Shown piece after piece: positions 35,710 through 44,646 of a stretch of 64,000 nucleotides of DNA. A program made the position numbers and the translations under genes. The stretch's first letter is position 1, and each line of letters begins with the position of its first letter. This DNA is from Bog-473 sp963745175 (GTDB lineage Bacteria; Actinomycetota; Acidimicrobiia; Acidimicrobiales; RAAP-2), in the NCBI GenBank assembly GCA_963745175.1, contig CAVUWK010000006.1, positions 372,001 through 436,000 on the forward strand. Reading direction: 5' to 3'. The notes beneath the pieces were generated by a model that saw only the letters and a program-made list of their open reading frames with translations, made no database searches and was not told the origin of the DNA.

Positions 35710-37491
35710 TCAGCGCGTGACGTGCAAGTCGGACACGTACGTGTCGTCGAGCACGGTTCCGGTACCCGAGGCCGAGTCGATCTGCTCGAGGTAGGCCTCG
35801 ATCGCAAGAAGCGGCTTCTTGGAGGTCTCCTGGGGAACGGTCCCGTCGAGGGACAGGTGGAGGGTGTACGTCACCGAGGATTTGGGCGCGACAGTGCTGC
35901 CCTGGAGCGGGCCCTCATAGCCAGCGATGCTGTCCCCCGATGCGGTATCGCCCGTCAGAGTGATCGGTGTGAACGGCCCAGTGTCGCCCGTGGTCGAATA
36001 GCTCAGGTGCGCCTGCGACGCCTGGACGGTGCCGCTGGAATCGCCGGGGAAGAACTCGAAATAAACCTGGGCGTTCGGGAGTGGCTCATCTGAGGAGTTT
36101 TTGACCACCACCGTGAACGTGGTGGCTGCGCCACCGGCCACAACCGATGACGGGAATTCGGCATGGATCTCCGGCGCCTGCGCCTGCGCCTTGCCCTGAT
36201 AGATCACCGAATCAGCCGACTCACCCCCGTCGGCCTCGATGGCGACAAGGTTACAGGCCACGCCGCTGGCGGACGCCGTGTAATCGATCGTCGCACTGCC
36301 GTTGTCATCGGTCGCCGTGTGCGTCTTGCTCAGCTTCCCGCACTGGCCGTGGCCGGTCCGAGAATACGTCTCGAAGGTGAGGGGGTCGCCTGACACCGCA
36401 TTGCCGCTCGTGTCCCCGACGAACACCTGGAGCGATGCCTTGCGGTTGGCGTCCAGCCTTGTCGGCAGGGCGTCCGCAAAGATATAGGAGACCGTGCTGC
36501 TGGTCGGCGACGACGGGTGTTGGGCGAGCGCTTCGCTCTGCACACAACCCTTGCCAACACCCAACATGTCGTACGCCAGGTTCGAGAACTCGGTCTGGAC
36601 GTAATACTTGCCGCCGTTGATCACCTGGTTGTACTCGCTTCCACCGGGGTCCTTGGGGTTGGTCGAGCCGAGCGGGGGGCCGTAGCTCTGCGCGCAGATG
36701 TCGCCGATCTCGTTGCCCGATGAGTCGCTCCAAGCGAAGGTGGGATTGTCCGGGTCCGTGATCGCCTCGTTGAGCTCGTGACTCAGAGTGCTCACCGCAC
36801 CGTCCGCCGTTGCGTTGCCGTTGGGTGCCTGGCCGGAGGGGCAGGCGTCAGGCTCATAGGGAATGTCGGCGTAGTCGATGTAGCTGGAGCCCGAACCGAA
36901 AGAACGGTGGTATCCGCAGTAGCTCGAAACCGAATTGGAGCCATCTCGGTCCTGGGTCTCGACGTTGGGCGCGAGAAATAGCGGATAGAAGTGGTCAGCA
37001 TCCGTCGGCAAACCCTGTTTGCCTGTGATCTTCGTCAGCTCATCGCGGAGTTGCTGATCGGTGATGCATGCCGTGTTTCCACCGGTCGGCTTGCAGCCGT
37101 TGGCCGGAAGCGGGTCAGTGTCGACGATCGACTTGCCCGCTTTGAAGTCGTAATTCACGTACTGCTTCGCACCGGCGGTCTCCTCGTAGTACTCGTCGTC
37201 GAGGGAATACACGTTGGTGTTCTGTCCGCTCGCCGCGGCAATGTTGATGACGTATCCGTCAATGATGCTCTCGTAGCTGGCGGGCAATTGATACGGAGTA
37301 CCCGAGGGTGCCCAGTAGATCGGTGTCACGGTGAGGCCGGTGGCGCTGTTCGTGTCGAGAACGGGGCCACCTTGATAGGTCAAGGGCGGGGTGCACCCAT
37401 CGCAATAGTGCTTGTCGCCACTTTCGGCACCGGCTGGCGCCGCGACGATCAGGATCAGCAAAACGCCTACAACCGCGACGAATCCGGTCAT
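35710..37491 (-). CDS. large secreted protein with HELNE metalloprotease-like motif
   Basis: ATG 37491, after aaggacgagga, starts a signal peptide (FVAVVGVLLILIVAAPAGA); the mature protein is about 570 residues. The N-terminal half has paired cysteines (HYCDGC) and the motif STLSHELNEAITDP near residue 250, followed by SGNEIGDICA. This resembles the zinc-site helix of secreted EXORDIUM-like or metalloprotease-like actinobacterial proteins, and the His/Glu could bind metal. The C-terminal half is two Ig-like beta domains (about residues 355-460 and 465-590). The substrate is unknown. No partner gene is adjacent. Confidence 0.7.
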   Translation of the reverse strand: MTGFVAVVGVLLILIVAAPAGAESGDKHYCDGCTPPLTYQGGPVLDTNSATGLTVTPIYWAPSGTPYQLPASYESIIDGYVINIAAASGQNTNVYSLDDEYYEETAGAKQYVNYDFKAGKSIVDTDPLPANGCKPTGGNTACITDQQLRDELTKITGKQGLPTDADHFYPLFLAPNVETQDRDGSNSVSSYCGYHRSFGSGSSYIDYADIPYEPDACPSGQAPNGNATADGAVSTLSHELNEAITDPDNPTFAWSDSSGNEIGDICAQSYGPPLGSTNPKDPGGSEYNQVINGGKYYVQTEFSNLAYDMLGVGKGCVQSEALAQHPSSPTSSTVSYIFADALPTRLDANRKASLQVFVGDTSGNAVSGDPLTFETYSRTGHGQCGKLSKTHTATDDNGSATIDYTASASGVACNLVAIEADGGESADSVIYQGKAQAQAPEIHAEFPSSVVAGGAATTFTVVVKNSSDEPLPNAQVYFEFFPGDSSGTVQASQAHLSYSTTGDTGPFTPITLTGDTASGDSIAGYEGPLQGSTVAPKSSVTYTLHLSLDGTVPQETSKKPLLAIEAYLEQIDSASGTGTVLDDTYVSDLHVTR

Positions 37492-38118
37492 TCCTCGTCC
37501 TTGCAAAGGAGGCTTCGCGGAGCGACATGTCGGTCCGGACAACATCGGGTCCACCTCCCGATCGATCTCTGTGAGTGGCCTGAGAGCCACTGTAGAACGT
37601 CTGGACGTTCGTCGGAGGCGAGGTAGCCGGAAGACCAGGCCGGGGAGGTCGCTACCCCCGTGGCCGTTGGACGGAGCCAGTTCGCCGGAATCGTCGCCGC
37701 TGCACCTTGTACAGGGCCGAAGGTAGGAGCATCGGCACTGCCCCTTCTACATGCTTGATGCGCATGCAACCGCGCAAGCGGGCAGGTGCCCGAGACCTCC
37801 GTCTCGCCGAGCAGGTCGATGGCCAGCCGCTCGGAAAAGACGGTGAACCGGGAATGGGTTCGGCGCAGGGCAGGGCCACCTGACGCACCCCGTGATCGGG
37901 GGCCGTGCACACGGGGCGGGCGGGCTCGATTCACCCACGCAAATGCCGGAAGGACGACGGCAGCGAGCGCATGACCAATTCCACGAGGAATCTTGTGACC
38001 CCAGGCCGGCAGCGTGTGGGAGCCCCATCGCTGCGAGGTTGGGTCTACCTCGACCATGGGTAGATATGTCCGATGGCAGTACATCGCAACCGGGCGACCG
38101 ACGACTGGGGGCCAGGCA
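37492..38118. other. gap without a recognisable gene
   Basis: Several frames are open because of high GC, but none has a ribosome site, a conserved motif or sensible composition. A minus-strand stretch near 37780-37860 (FSERLAIDLLGETEVSG) looks faintly protein-like and may be a decayed fragment. Nothing else is supported. Confidence 0.35.
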
Positions 38119-38641
38119 ATGGCCACACGCAGCAACCAAATGATGAGCTTCACCTACCCGATCTACATCCAGGCCACGCCCGAGCGGGTGTGGCAGGGTC
38201 TCACCGACCCCGCCCTCATGAAGCGCTATTGGCGGCACCAAAGGGCTGGTGAGAAGACCTTTCACATCGGACTGGAAGAAGGGCTCCACCTACGACATGG
38301 CGCACGAGGAAGTCGGGCTTGTCGTGAGCGACCCCGAACAGGTGATCCTCGAGTCCGATCCCTACTGCAGGCTGGCCTACACCTGGCACACGATTACGCC
38401 CGAGTGGGCCGCCGAGGTCGGGATGGACGAAGCCACCGCTGATACCTGGCGGGCTGAGCCCCGCTCCAAGGTGGCCTTCGACATTGAGGACGTCGGGCAC
38501 GGGGTCGTAAAGCTCACGGTTGTCCACGACGGGTTCCATCCCGGTAGCGATGTTCTGCAAGCCGTCTCTGAGGGCTGGCCGGCCGTCCTTTCCAGTCTCA
38601 AAACTCTCCTTGAGACTGATTCGACGCTGCAGACCTCGTAG
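38119..38641 (+). pseudogene. SRPBCC/AHSA1-family protein, frameshifted
   Basis: ATG 38119 starts an activator-of-Hsp90-like (START fold) protein: SFTYPIYIQATPERVWQGL, then TDPALMKRYW. Near 38260 the frame changes by one base (one base too many, or two missing). It continues as SDWKKGSTYDMAHEEVGLV to VVHDGFHPGSDVLQAVSEGW, ending at 38641. The repaired protein is about 173 residues. Members bind small hydrophobic ligands and often sit beside ArsR regulators; none is found here. The next gene is an F420-type nitroreductase, a common genomic companion. Confidence 0.75.
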
Positions 38642-38734
38642 GAGTGTGATGCGAGGGCCCGGAGCACTCGGTTAGAGACGATCGGGGTCTGGTGGCGCTC
38701 AAATCCAAAGCGACACCAGAACGAGAGGAGTCCG

Positions 38735-39160
38735 ATGGCTGAGACCGCCGAAGAATACAACACCAAAGTGATTGGTGAATTCAGAGCCAACGGCGGACGA
38801 GTCGGCGGCATGTGGAAGGGTACGCCACTTCTGTTGCTCCACCACACCGGCGGGACGACCGGTGCAAGCCGCGTCAACCCGGTCGCGTACCTGCCCGACG
38901 ATGGTCGCTACTTCATCTGGGCCGCCAACGGAGGAGCGCCGAAGCATCCAGCCTGGTATCACAACCTAAAGGAGCACCCGGTCACGAGGATCGAGGTAAG
39001 AAGCGACACCATTGACGTTGTGGCGGAGGAGGCCACCGGCAGAGAGCGCGACCGCCTCTTCGCGAAGGCAGCTGAGCGCCATCCGCAGCTCGCTGAGATG
39101 GCGCGAAATACCGAACGGATTATCCCGCTGGTGGTCCTTACGCCCAGACCGAGCTCCTAG
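38735..39160 (+). CDS. deazaflavin (F420)-dependent nitroreductase/quinone reductase family protein
   Basis: The 141-residue protein has the split-barrel core of the Ddn family. The N-terminal GGRVGGMWKGTPLLLLHHTG is followed by SRVNPVAYLPDDGRYFIWA and GAPKHPAWYHNLKEHP, where the F420 phosphates and deazaflavin bind. It ends in a helix and a hydrophobic strand (RIIPLVVLTPR). These enzymes reduce quinones or nitro compounds with F420H2, so the host should make F420. ATG 38735 follows gagaggagtccg. It may act with the START-fold protein just upstream. Confidence 0.88.
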   Translation: MAETAEEYNTKVIGEFRANGGRVGGMWKGTPLLLLHHTGGTTGASRVNPVAYLPDDGRYFIWAANGGAPKHPAWYHNLKEHPVTRIEVRSDTIDVVAEEATGRERDRLFAKAAERHPQLAEMARNTERIIPLVVLTPRPSS

Positions 39161-39309
39161 GCCTTCGGCTGCAGCCCACTCTCGGAGTCTCCGTGTAGCT
39201 GGTTAAGCCAAAGCCGGAATCCCACCGTCTCGGTGGTCGATGCCACGTGGCCAAAAGTGATGTCCGGTTCACCCGAGACTCACTATTACAACCGGGTGGT
39301 ATGAAACGG

Positions 39310-39474
39310 TCAGTCGGTGGTGCCTCGGCCAGCGGGAAGCCGACCGAGCATGACGATGCCCACTGAGATCGCTACAACGCCGAGCAAGATGGAGAGTAAA
39401 CCGAAGATCGTGAACGCTAAGCCCAAGCCGAGCAGGACCAGAATCGCTCCCAGGACCAACAGAACAATCCGCAC
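39310..39474 (-). CDS. small two-helix membrane protein
   Basis: GTG 39474 gives 54 residues consisting of two hydrophobic helices (VLLVLGAILVLLGLGLAFTI and LLSILLGVVAISVGIVML) and a basic tail. The frame runs further upstream but that part is not hydrophobic or conserved-looking. Such proteins are common and uncharacterised. It ends near the convergent nitroreductase gene. Confidence 0.4.
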   Translation of the reverse strand: MRIVLLVLGAILVLLGLGLAFTIFGLLSILLGVVAISVGIVMLGRLPAGRGTTD

Positions 39475-39569
39475 GACACCATCGTATGGCCTGCCGCGAC
39501 CCGATCCCGGCGTGCATGAGGCGAAGTGGGACAACCAGAATCCGTCGGGCTCCACCATTGATCGGCGCT

Positions 39570-39959
39570 CTAGTCGTTCTCGCCGGTACGGCGCTCCCAT
39601 TCACCCGAAGCGGCACGAGCAAGCATTTCCGTTCGCTTCAGGTCCTCACGGAGCGGTTGGCACTTCGTTTCGGCATCGGACCACATTCGCCCGGGCGGAC
39701 TTGACTGGTATTGGTCGAGGAGATCCAAGCAGATCCCAGCTTGCTCGCGAATCTGTATCGCGAGTGCCTTAGCGCTCACGTCATCGAGGGTCGGATCAAG
39801 CGGCTGTTGCAGACCTCGCAGCTTGGCAACCTCGTCAGTCAGTTCCTTTCGGAGCTTGCGAGTACTCGCCACCTGATCGCCTCCCGCCGTTCGCTTGAAC
39901 CGACGAAGCTGCCGTCCATGTGCAGGAGCCGCCTCGCCGACCATGTCCTCATCAATCAA
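39570..39959 (-). CDS. hypothetical helical protein
   Basis: The 129-residue protein is highly charged and predicted helical, with coiled-coil-like heptads in STRKLRKELTDEVAKLRGL and AKALAIQIREQAGICLDLLD. It has no signal peptide and no known motif. ATG 39959 or 39944 may start it. It overlaps the upstream open stretch of the small membrane gene on the same strand. Coding status is moderate. Confidence 0.45.
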   Translation of the reverse strand: MIDEDMVGEAAPAHGRQLRRFKRTAGGDQVASTRKLRKELTDEVAKLRGLQQPLDPTLDDVSAKALAIQIREQAGICLDLLDQYQSSPPGRMWSDAETKCQPLREDLKRTEMLARAASGEWERRTGEND

Positions 39960-40058
39960 GGCTGACTGAGGGCGAGCCCGCAGTCATGGGACGAAAGACC
40001 CATAAGCCTCATATCCGAAGTGGGATAGCCGGCTGTTCGATACAATGATCGGACCCCA

Positions 40059-40166
40059 TGGAACTACGCTGTGCCGACTGCGGCTGCCTGGTGGATCGTG
40101 GCGACGTGGTCGAACGTTGCGGCAACCCTGAATGCTGCTGCAAAGACTTACCCGACAAGTCCTGAG
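40059..40166 (+). CDS. 35-residue cysteine-rich zinc-ribbon-like peptide
   Basis: ATG 40059 opens a very short frame with six cysteines in two clusters: CADCGC near the start and CGNPECCC near the end, separated by charged residues. This spacing is what a minimal zinc ribbon or knuckle needs. It ends at TGA 40166. It stands alone between a helical hypothetical and an isoprenylcysteine-methyltransferase-like gene. Cysteine clustering of this kind is rare by chance, but no ribosome site is strong. Confidence 0.5.
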
Positions 40167-40348
40167 GTAGTTGTCGCTGCTGTCCAGCCCAGCGGAGGCG
40201 TGACTGCTGTGGTCGGCCAGGGCCACCGGATGGCGGATCGCATGCCTTGGTTCCGGTCGGCCTGCACCCCCGCCCGGCGATGATGATGACGTGGAACGGC
40301 CTGTCAACCTCCCGCGCGAACGTCCTTCTGCGCTGACCGACTGACGGC

Positions 40349-40903
40349 TCAGAATAGAAAGGGGATCAGCTTCTTGGTTGAGCGCTGATATTCCGGATAG
40401 GTGTCGGGAAAGAGGCGCTGCATGGTCTGCTCCTCGACGTTTGCGCTGTAGACGAAATAGGCGCCCATCAAGAGGACGGCGACGAGCCAATACCAGCTAA
40501 TGGCTACCGATGTTCCGATGGCGGCGAGGATGATTCCCGAGTAGATGGGGTTCCGGATGTACCGATATGGACCGGTGGTGACCAGTTCTGCATCCATTTT
40601 CTCGGACATCGGGGTGCCCCAGTTCCGCCCCAGATGGACTCGTGCCCACACCGCCGTCCCCAATCCGAGCAAGAACAGCGCCATCCCGATGCCCTGGAGA
40701 ACGGGGCTGCTCACGATGGCATGGTGACCTTTCAGAACACCGAAGCGAATAACCAAGTACACGATGACAAATATGGCGAGCCTCAAGCCGACGAACTGTC
40801 CCATTCGTGACAGAGCCGCCCGCTTGGCGGTCAAGCCAGCTACCAGCCATACCAACCAGAAGACAATCCAAAGGCTGTAAATGACGTAATCGATGACGTA
40901 CAT
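40349..40903 (-). CDS. isoprenylcysteine carboxyl methyltransferase (ICMT)-like membrane protein
   Basis: The 184-residue protein has about five membrane helices. The C-terminal SAM-binding signature of the ICMT/PEMT family is present: LVTTGPYRYIRNPIYSGIIL near residues 108-127, then NVEEQTMQRLFPDTYPEYQ. Bacterial members methylate small molecules or lipids at the membrane, and substrates are mostly unknown. ATG 40903 is the natural start, with the first helix beginning at once. Neighbours give no pathway clue. Confidence 0.85.
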   Translation of the reverse strand: MYVIDYVIYSLWIVFWLVWLVAGLTAKRAALSRMGQFVGLRLAIFVIVYLVIRFGVLKGHHAIVSSPVLQGIGMALFLLGLGTAVWARVHLGRNWGTPMSEKMDAELVTTGPYRYIRNPIYSGIILAAIGTSVAISWYWLVAVLLMGAYFVYSANVEEQTMQRLFPDTYPEYQRSTKKLIPFLF

Positions 40904-41199
40904 GGACTCATTGCCACCGTAACGGGGTCAACGTCGGTCCGAAATGCTCTGCCCTCTGGGCGTCCCGGCATCGCAGACCAGGCCCGCTTCTGCGAGGAGA
41001 TGGGTCGCCCAAGCAATCCTGAGATGTGACGTCGGGCATGGTGAGCGAGAGCCAGCCGTCCGGAGCTGCCGGATACCGCTGGAGTACGGGAGCCGACCTC
41101 CCTGATAGTGAACGACGGTAACCGCCCACCGCGGGCGATGAGGGGCAGGTGGACTTACGCTGAAGCACGTCCCCTTCCCCGTCAAGAAGCCCAGATGCA

Positions 41200-42414
41200 T
41201 CAGGTACTCCGGGCGCCATTACGGAACGCAGCAACATTCTGGGCAGTCGACGAGACCTGTGCCGCACGGATGCCCACTTTGACCGGAGTGGTGGCGATGC
41301 CGGTGCCGCTCCCTGTTCCCAGCTGCCCGCTGCTGTTATCTCCCCAGGCCCACAACCGGCCCGAGCCGTCGATGGCGTAGCTGGCGTAGCCGCCGGAGCT
41401 CACAGTGACAAAGCTCACCCCTTTGGGTACGTCGACCCGCAGTGGGACATCAGAACTGGTCCTCATGCCATTTCCGAGCTGCCCGCGATCGTTGTTGCCC
41501 CAAGCCCATACGGCGCCGTTTGTCAGTATGGCGACACTCTGGCCATTCTTGGATCCGCTGCCGCCCTGGAACACCTGGCGCACGGGTTCGGATAGCGGGA
41601 CCTGCACGGGAACGTCGCTGTCGTCGGTTGAACCGTTTCCGAGTTGACCGGCGGCGTTGTACCCCCAGTTGTAGTACGCGCCATTGCTGAGGAGCGCGCC
41701 GGAGCCTTCCCAGGACGAGGTGAGAGCCTTCACCGGTATCGACGCCGGAAGACCTACGACTGGAACCGGGACTGAGCTGTTGGCGGTGGAGCCGGTACCG
41801 AGGACGCCGTACTCACCGGAGCCACAGGCGTAGACCTTGCCTCGCGAGTCGACCAGGGAATGCGTCCGAGCTCCGCTGGCCAAGGTGACGTCACTCAGTG
41901 GGAGCGCGAGAGGCCGTAACTCGGTCGGGCCGGACAGACAGAGATCGCCGTCGGCATTGAGACCCCACCCCCAAGCGTGACCCTCCGAGTCGACGGCCAA
42001 TGCACCGTCAAAAGGCATCGGATTGGCCAGATTTGTGATCCTGACTCCGGCAGGGAAGTCGACCTTGACGGCACGGGTCGAATAAGCGGGTTGGGTCCCG
42101 TTACCCAGCTCGCCGAAGCTTGCGACTCCCCATGCCCACACCACTCCGTCCGAGGTGAGCGCATAGCCGTCGGAGTTTGACGTGGCAATCTGCACGATCC
42201 GGGCATTGATGCCTGCGACTGGAGTCGGTCGATCTAGCTGAAGCTGGCTTATGGCGCCGTGGTTGCCGACCACGCCAAACCGGTAGACGATGGAGGTACT
42301 CGGCGGGCGGGGGACGGCAGTAGACACACAAGCCGTGAGTAACAATGCCGAGCCCAAGAGGAATGCCAAAGCGAGCTGGGTCCCGTTGCGCTTCGAGATG
42401 GATGCGAACTGCAT
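41200..42414 (-). CDS. RCC1-repeat lipoprotein
   Basis: The 404-residue precursor has a lipoprotein signal (LLGSALLLTACVST), so it should be anchored on the outer face of the membrane. The mature part contains at least six RCC1-type repeats with the WAWGxNxxGQLGNG core (for example AVWAWGNNDRGQLGNGM and RLWAWGDNSSGQLGTGSG), which fold as a seven-bladed propeller for protein binding. It is divergent from the MarR gene. Its promoter leaves no leader: the -10 box ends six bases before ATG 42414, so the mRNA is probably leaderless and under MarR control. Confidence 0.82.
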   Translation of the reverse strand: MQFASISKRNGTQLALAFLLGSALLLTACVSTAVPRPPSTSIVYRFGVVGNHGAISQLQLDRPTPVAGINARIVQIATSNSDGYALTSDGVVWAWGVASFGELGNGTQPAYSTRAVKVDFPAGVRITNLANPMPFDGALAVDSEGHAWGWGLNADGDLCLSGPTELRPLALPLSDVTLASGARTHSLVDSRGKVYACGSGEYGVLGTGSTANSSVPVPVVGLPASIPVKALTSSWEGSGALLSNGAYYNWGYNAAGQLGNGSTDDSDVPVQVPLSEPVRQVFQGGSGSKNGQSVAILTNGAVWAWGNNDRGQLGNGMRTSSDVPLRVDVPKGVSFVTVSSGGYASYAIDGSGRLWAWGDNSSGQLGTGSGTGIATTPVKVGIRAAQVSSTAQNVAAFRNGARST

Positions 42415-42420
42415 GCTCTG

Positions 42421-42449
42421 AGTATCTGGCCGACGGCTCAGATTGTCAA
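42421..42449 (-). promoter_or_regulatory. promoter of the RCC1 lipoprotein gene
   Basis: On the minus strand a perfect TTGACA (-35, 42444-42449) is followed by a 17-base spacer and GATACT (-10, 42421-42426). ATG 42414 begins six bases after the -10 box, so transcription should start at or next to the start codon. The -35 box forms the left arm of the palindrome at 42444-42460. Confidence 0.6.
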
Positions 42450-42472
42450 CCTGGTTTACAGTTTGCTAACAT
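42443..42472 (+). promoter_or_regulatory. promoter of the MarR-family gene
   Basis: TTGTCA (42443-42448) and TAACAT (42467-42472) are separated by 18 bases. A start site about 7 bases later falls on GTG 42481, implying a leaderless mRNA. The palindrome 42444-42460 lies across the -35 box and spacer, so a protein bound there would block RNA polymerase. Confidence 0.45.
42444..42460. promoter_or_regulatory. 17-bp palindrome, candidate MarR operator
   Basis: TGTCAACCTGGTTTACA is symmetric around its central T with seven of eight base pairs matching. The size and position, between two divergent promoters next to a marR gene, are typical of MarR operators. It covers the -35 element of both promoters, so binding should repress the regulator and the RCC1 gene together. 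Confidence 0.6.
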
Positions 42473-42480
42473 CTTTTCTC

Positions 42481-43005
42481 GTGGCTTCCGACATGGCTCC
42501 ACCAGATCCAGACACCAGTGACGGCAGCAGCTCGTCTGACCCTTCGGCGATAGGTCTCGGACCGGCCCTGCGACGCGCCTGGCTCGGCTATCAACATCTG
42601 CTCGACATCGCCATGGCGGATGCTGGGTTCGGTGAGCGACGTTTTCCCGATGGTCGGGTGCTCCGATTGTGCTCGGATCAGGGATCGACCATTTCCGCCA
42701 TCGGACGCGAGCTCGGGATCACGCGCCAAGGCGCGAGCAAGGTCGTGGGGCAGCTACTCGACCGCGGCTACGTGTTGGTTGCGGAATCGGCTATCAGCAG
42801 GAGGGAGAAGTCGGTCACCTTGACTGACCTCGGCGCCAACTATCTGCGGGAGCAGCGGGTTGCGGCCCGAGCCATCGAGGAGAAGTTAAGAGCTCAGCTT
42901 GGCGAATCGGCATTCTCCGCTCTGACGACCTTGATCGACACTTTGGATCAGGGTGAGCAACCCCGCATGAATACCTACCTTCGTCGCTCGACTCGTCGCC
43001 ACTGA
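42481..43005 (+). CDS. MarR-family transcriptional regulator
   Basis: The winged-helix core runs from about residue 30 to 145: HLLDIAMADAGFGERRF, LCSDQGSTISAIGRELGI, the recognition helix TRQGASKVVGQLLDRGYV and the wing ISRREKSVTLTDLG. A Ser/Asp-rich N-terminal tail precedes it. Members are dimers that usually repress their own gene and a divergent neighbour until a small ligand binds. GTG 42481 is chosen because the promoter places the RNA start there; ATG 42493 and TTG 42463 are alternatives. The palindrome upstream fits autoregulation. Confidence 0.85.
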   Translation: MASDMAPPDPDTSDGSSSSDPSAIGLGPALRRAWLGYQHLLDIAMADAGFGERRFPDGRVLRLCSDQGSTISAIGRELGITRQGASKVVGQLLDRGYVLVAESAISRREKSVTLTDLGANYLREQRVAARAIEEKLRAQLGESAFSALTTLIDTLDQGEQPRMNTYLRRSTRRH

Positions 43006-43122
43006 GTAACCCATGACTCCAGTCCGGCGTATGGGCTAGCCACCGACGGAGGGAGATCAAGCTCCCTGAGAGCCTCTCTCTGCACGTCCTCGAAGCAGCA
43101 AGACGACGCTGCTCGGATGTCG

Positions 43123-43560
43123 TTAAGCGGTGCCAGTGTCGACGATCAGGACGTCGCAGTGGCAGTTATGAGCGACCGTGTTTGGCAAGCTTCCTTGGAC
43201 GAAACGCTTCGCACCGCTCATACCTCTGTTGCCGACTACGACCAGATCCGCAGAGACGTTCTCTGCCATGCCAAGAAGCGCCTTCGCTGGATCCCCACCT
43301 GGATTGTGTATCTTGAGAGAAACTCCCTCGGTTTCTGCGTCGGCGACCAGTTGTGACCGGATCTTCTCAGCTTCTTCCCGCATGCTGTTCACCTGATCTT
43401 GTTGCGCTCGCGAGTCAGAGAAACCGACGCTCACGGACGGGTGGACCACGTTGACGGCGTGCAGCTCAGCACCGGACACCTTGGCCAACGACATCGCTTC
43501 TCTTACGGCGATACCCGCCCGATCCGAACCATCCGTACCTACCACGATGACCTTATACAT
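43123..43560 (-). CDS. universal stress protein (UspA family)
   Basis: ATG 43560 gives 145 residues beginning MYKVIVVGTDGSDRAGIAV, the UspA first strand and loop. The C-terminal ATP-binding motif G-x2-G-x9-G-S is present as GNRGMSGAKRFVQGSLPN near residues 110-127, so it is the ATP-binding subclass. Such proteins are soluble, dimeric and induced by stress or starvation; in actinobacteria several occur per genome. It stands alone between the MarR gene and an unknown secreted protein. Confidence 0.92.
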   Translation of the reverse strand: MYKVIVVGTDGSDRAGIAVREAMSLAKVSGAELHAVNVVHPSVSVGFSDSRAQQDQVNSMREEAEKIRSQLVADAETEGVSLKIHNPGGDPAKALLGMAENVSADLVVVGNRGMSGAKRFVQGSLPNTVAHNCHCDVLIVDTGTA

Positions 43561-43682
43561 GGGCCACACTCCAGTTTTCGTCGGAAACTGCCATTGCCAA
43601 CATTAGATCCACCTGAGCAGATGTGCTCGTGCCCGACGTAGCGTTGCGTGGAAAGCGGCGCCAGCAGGTGTCATGACAACGT

Positions 43683-44513
43683 CTAGGCGTCGACGATGGC
43701 ATTACCCGGTGGTCGCGCCTCCATCTTGGCTGTCACCGTTCTCGCCAAGGACTCGGTGAGAGCAGCTGAGGGGGTCGTCGCTCCCTGGTCGAGCATCAGC
43801 TCAGCGGTCGATCTTCCTTCTCGGATCACGAGAACGACGAAGAAGTCGGTCGTGGTGCCTTGTCCTGCTGGGAGATTCACCGGGACTTGGACGTCAATCA
43901 ATCCCGATTCATTTCCGTACCTCGGCTGATGGGAGACGGAGGCGACCAGACTGCCAAACGTGGCTCCGCCCGGCCATATGGATTTCTCCATAATTGTTAT
44001 GTACGGACCTTCAACCTGGACGAAACAGTTCGCGAACTTGGAGTTGTTCAGCGGAGGAAAGTCGCTTTTCGCCTCGTTCGCGCTGGTGTACACATCGGCT
44101 ACGTCAAGGACGCTGGTGTTCTGGTCCTTGCTGTTGAAGTATGGGCTGGAAGCCTCAGCCGCGATCACGCTGAGCGCGGGGGGATTACCCAAACAGGTTG
44201 ACAGTTCTGGAAACTGCGTCATCGTCAGCAAGCTGGATGAGTTGTCATCGGCACTGGTACCGACCCACGTTCCATCCGACTTCGTCCAGCCGGACGGCAT
44301 ATTCGACAGCTTTACGAGCTGAGCCTGCGCGTACGGCTTGTTTGATTTGATACTGCTGGCTGCACCTGCGTCTGCAGCAGGGAAGGAGAGAAGCCCCGCC
44401 GTCAGGGCCATGATCACCAGTCCAAGGGACACGCTTGCGAGCGGGCCTATAAACTGCCGGCACGCGAAACCTTGGCGATAATTCCTCCTCGTAGCCGGAT
44501 TGATGTGTGCCAT
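43683..44513 (-). CDS. unknown secreted or membrane-anchored protein
   Basis: The 276-residue precursor has a hydrophobic segment (SVSLGLVIMALTAGLLSF, about residues 27-45) ending near an Ala-rich cleavage-like site. The mature domain is about 220 residues with two cysteines (STCLG and FANCFV) that may pair. Its alternating strands and LVKLSNMPSGWTKSD opening recall actinobacterial extracellular sensor-type domains, but I cannot place it in a family. ATG 44513 starts it. No neighbour suggests a role. Confidence 0.6.
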   Translation of the reverse strand: MAHINPATRRNYRQGFACRQFIGPLASVSLGLVIMALTAGLLSFPAADAGAASSIKSNKPYAQAQLVKLSNMPSGWTKSDGTWVGTSADDNSSSLLTMTQFPELSTCLGNPPALSVIAAEASSPYFNSKDQNTSVLDVADVYTSANEAKSDFPPLNNSKFANCFVQVEGPYITIMEKSIWPGGATFGSLVASVSHQPRYGNESGLIDVQVPVNLPAGQGTTTDFFVVLVIREGRSTAELMLDQGATTPSAALTESLARTVTAKMEARPPGNAIVDA

Positions 44514-44646
44514 CTCTCGCTTTCTCCCTCTTCTAGATCGCCTTCATCCGGCAAACCCCTCCGAGGGCGATCGGATGCTGAGGAGGACGCTACGGGTGGG
44601 CGGTAAGGCGCAGGTAAAGCCGTGCGCAGCGGAGACGGGCTGCTGC

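Noticed and set aside
37488..38153. Minus-strand open frame of 221 codons in the gap after the HELNE-protein gene
   Set aside because: No ribosome site, odd composition and no motif; it overlaps the starts of genes on both sides.
41100..41170. Possible small gene between the ICMT-like and RCC1 genes
   Set aside because: Frames here are short, without a ribosome site, and read through the RCC1 stop region. No conserved features.
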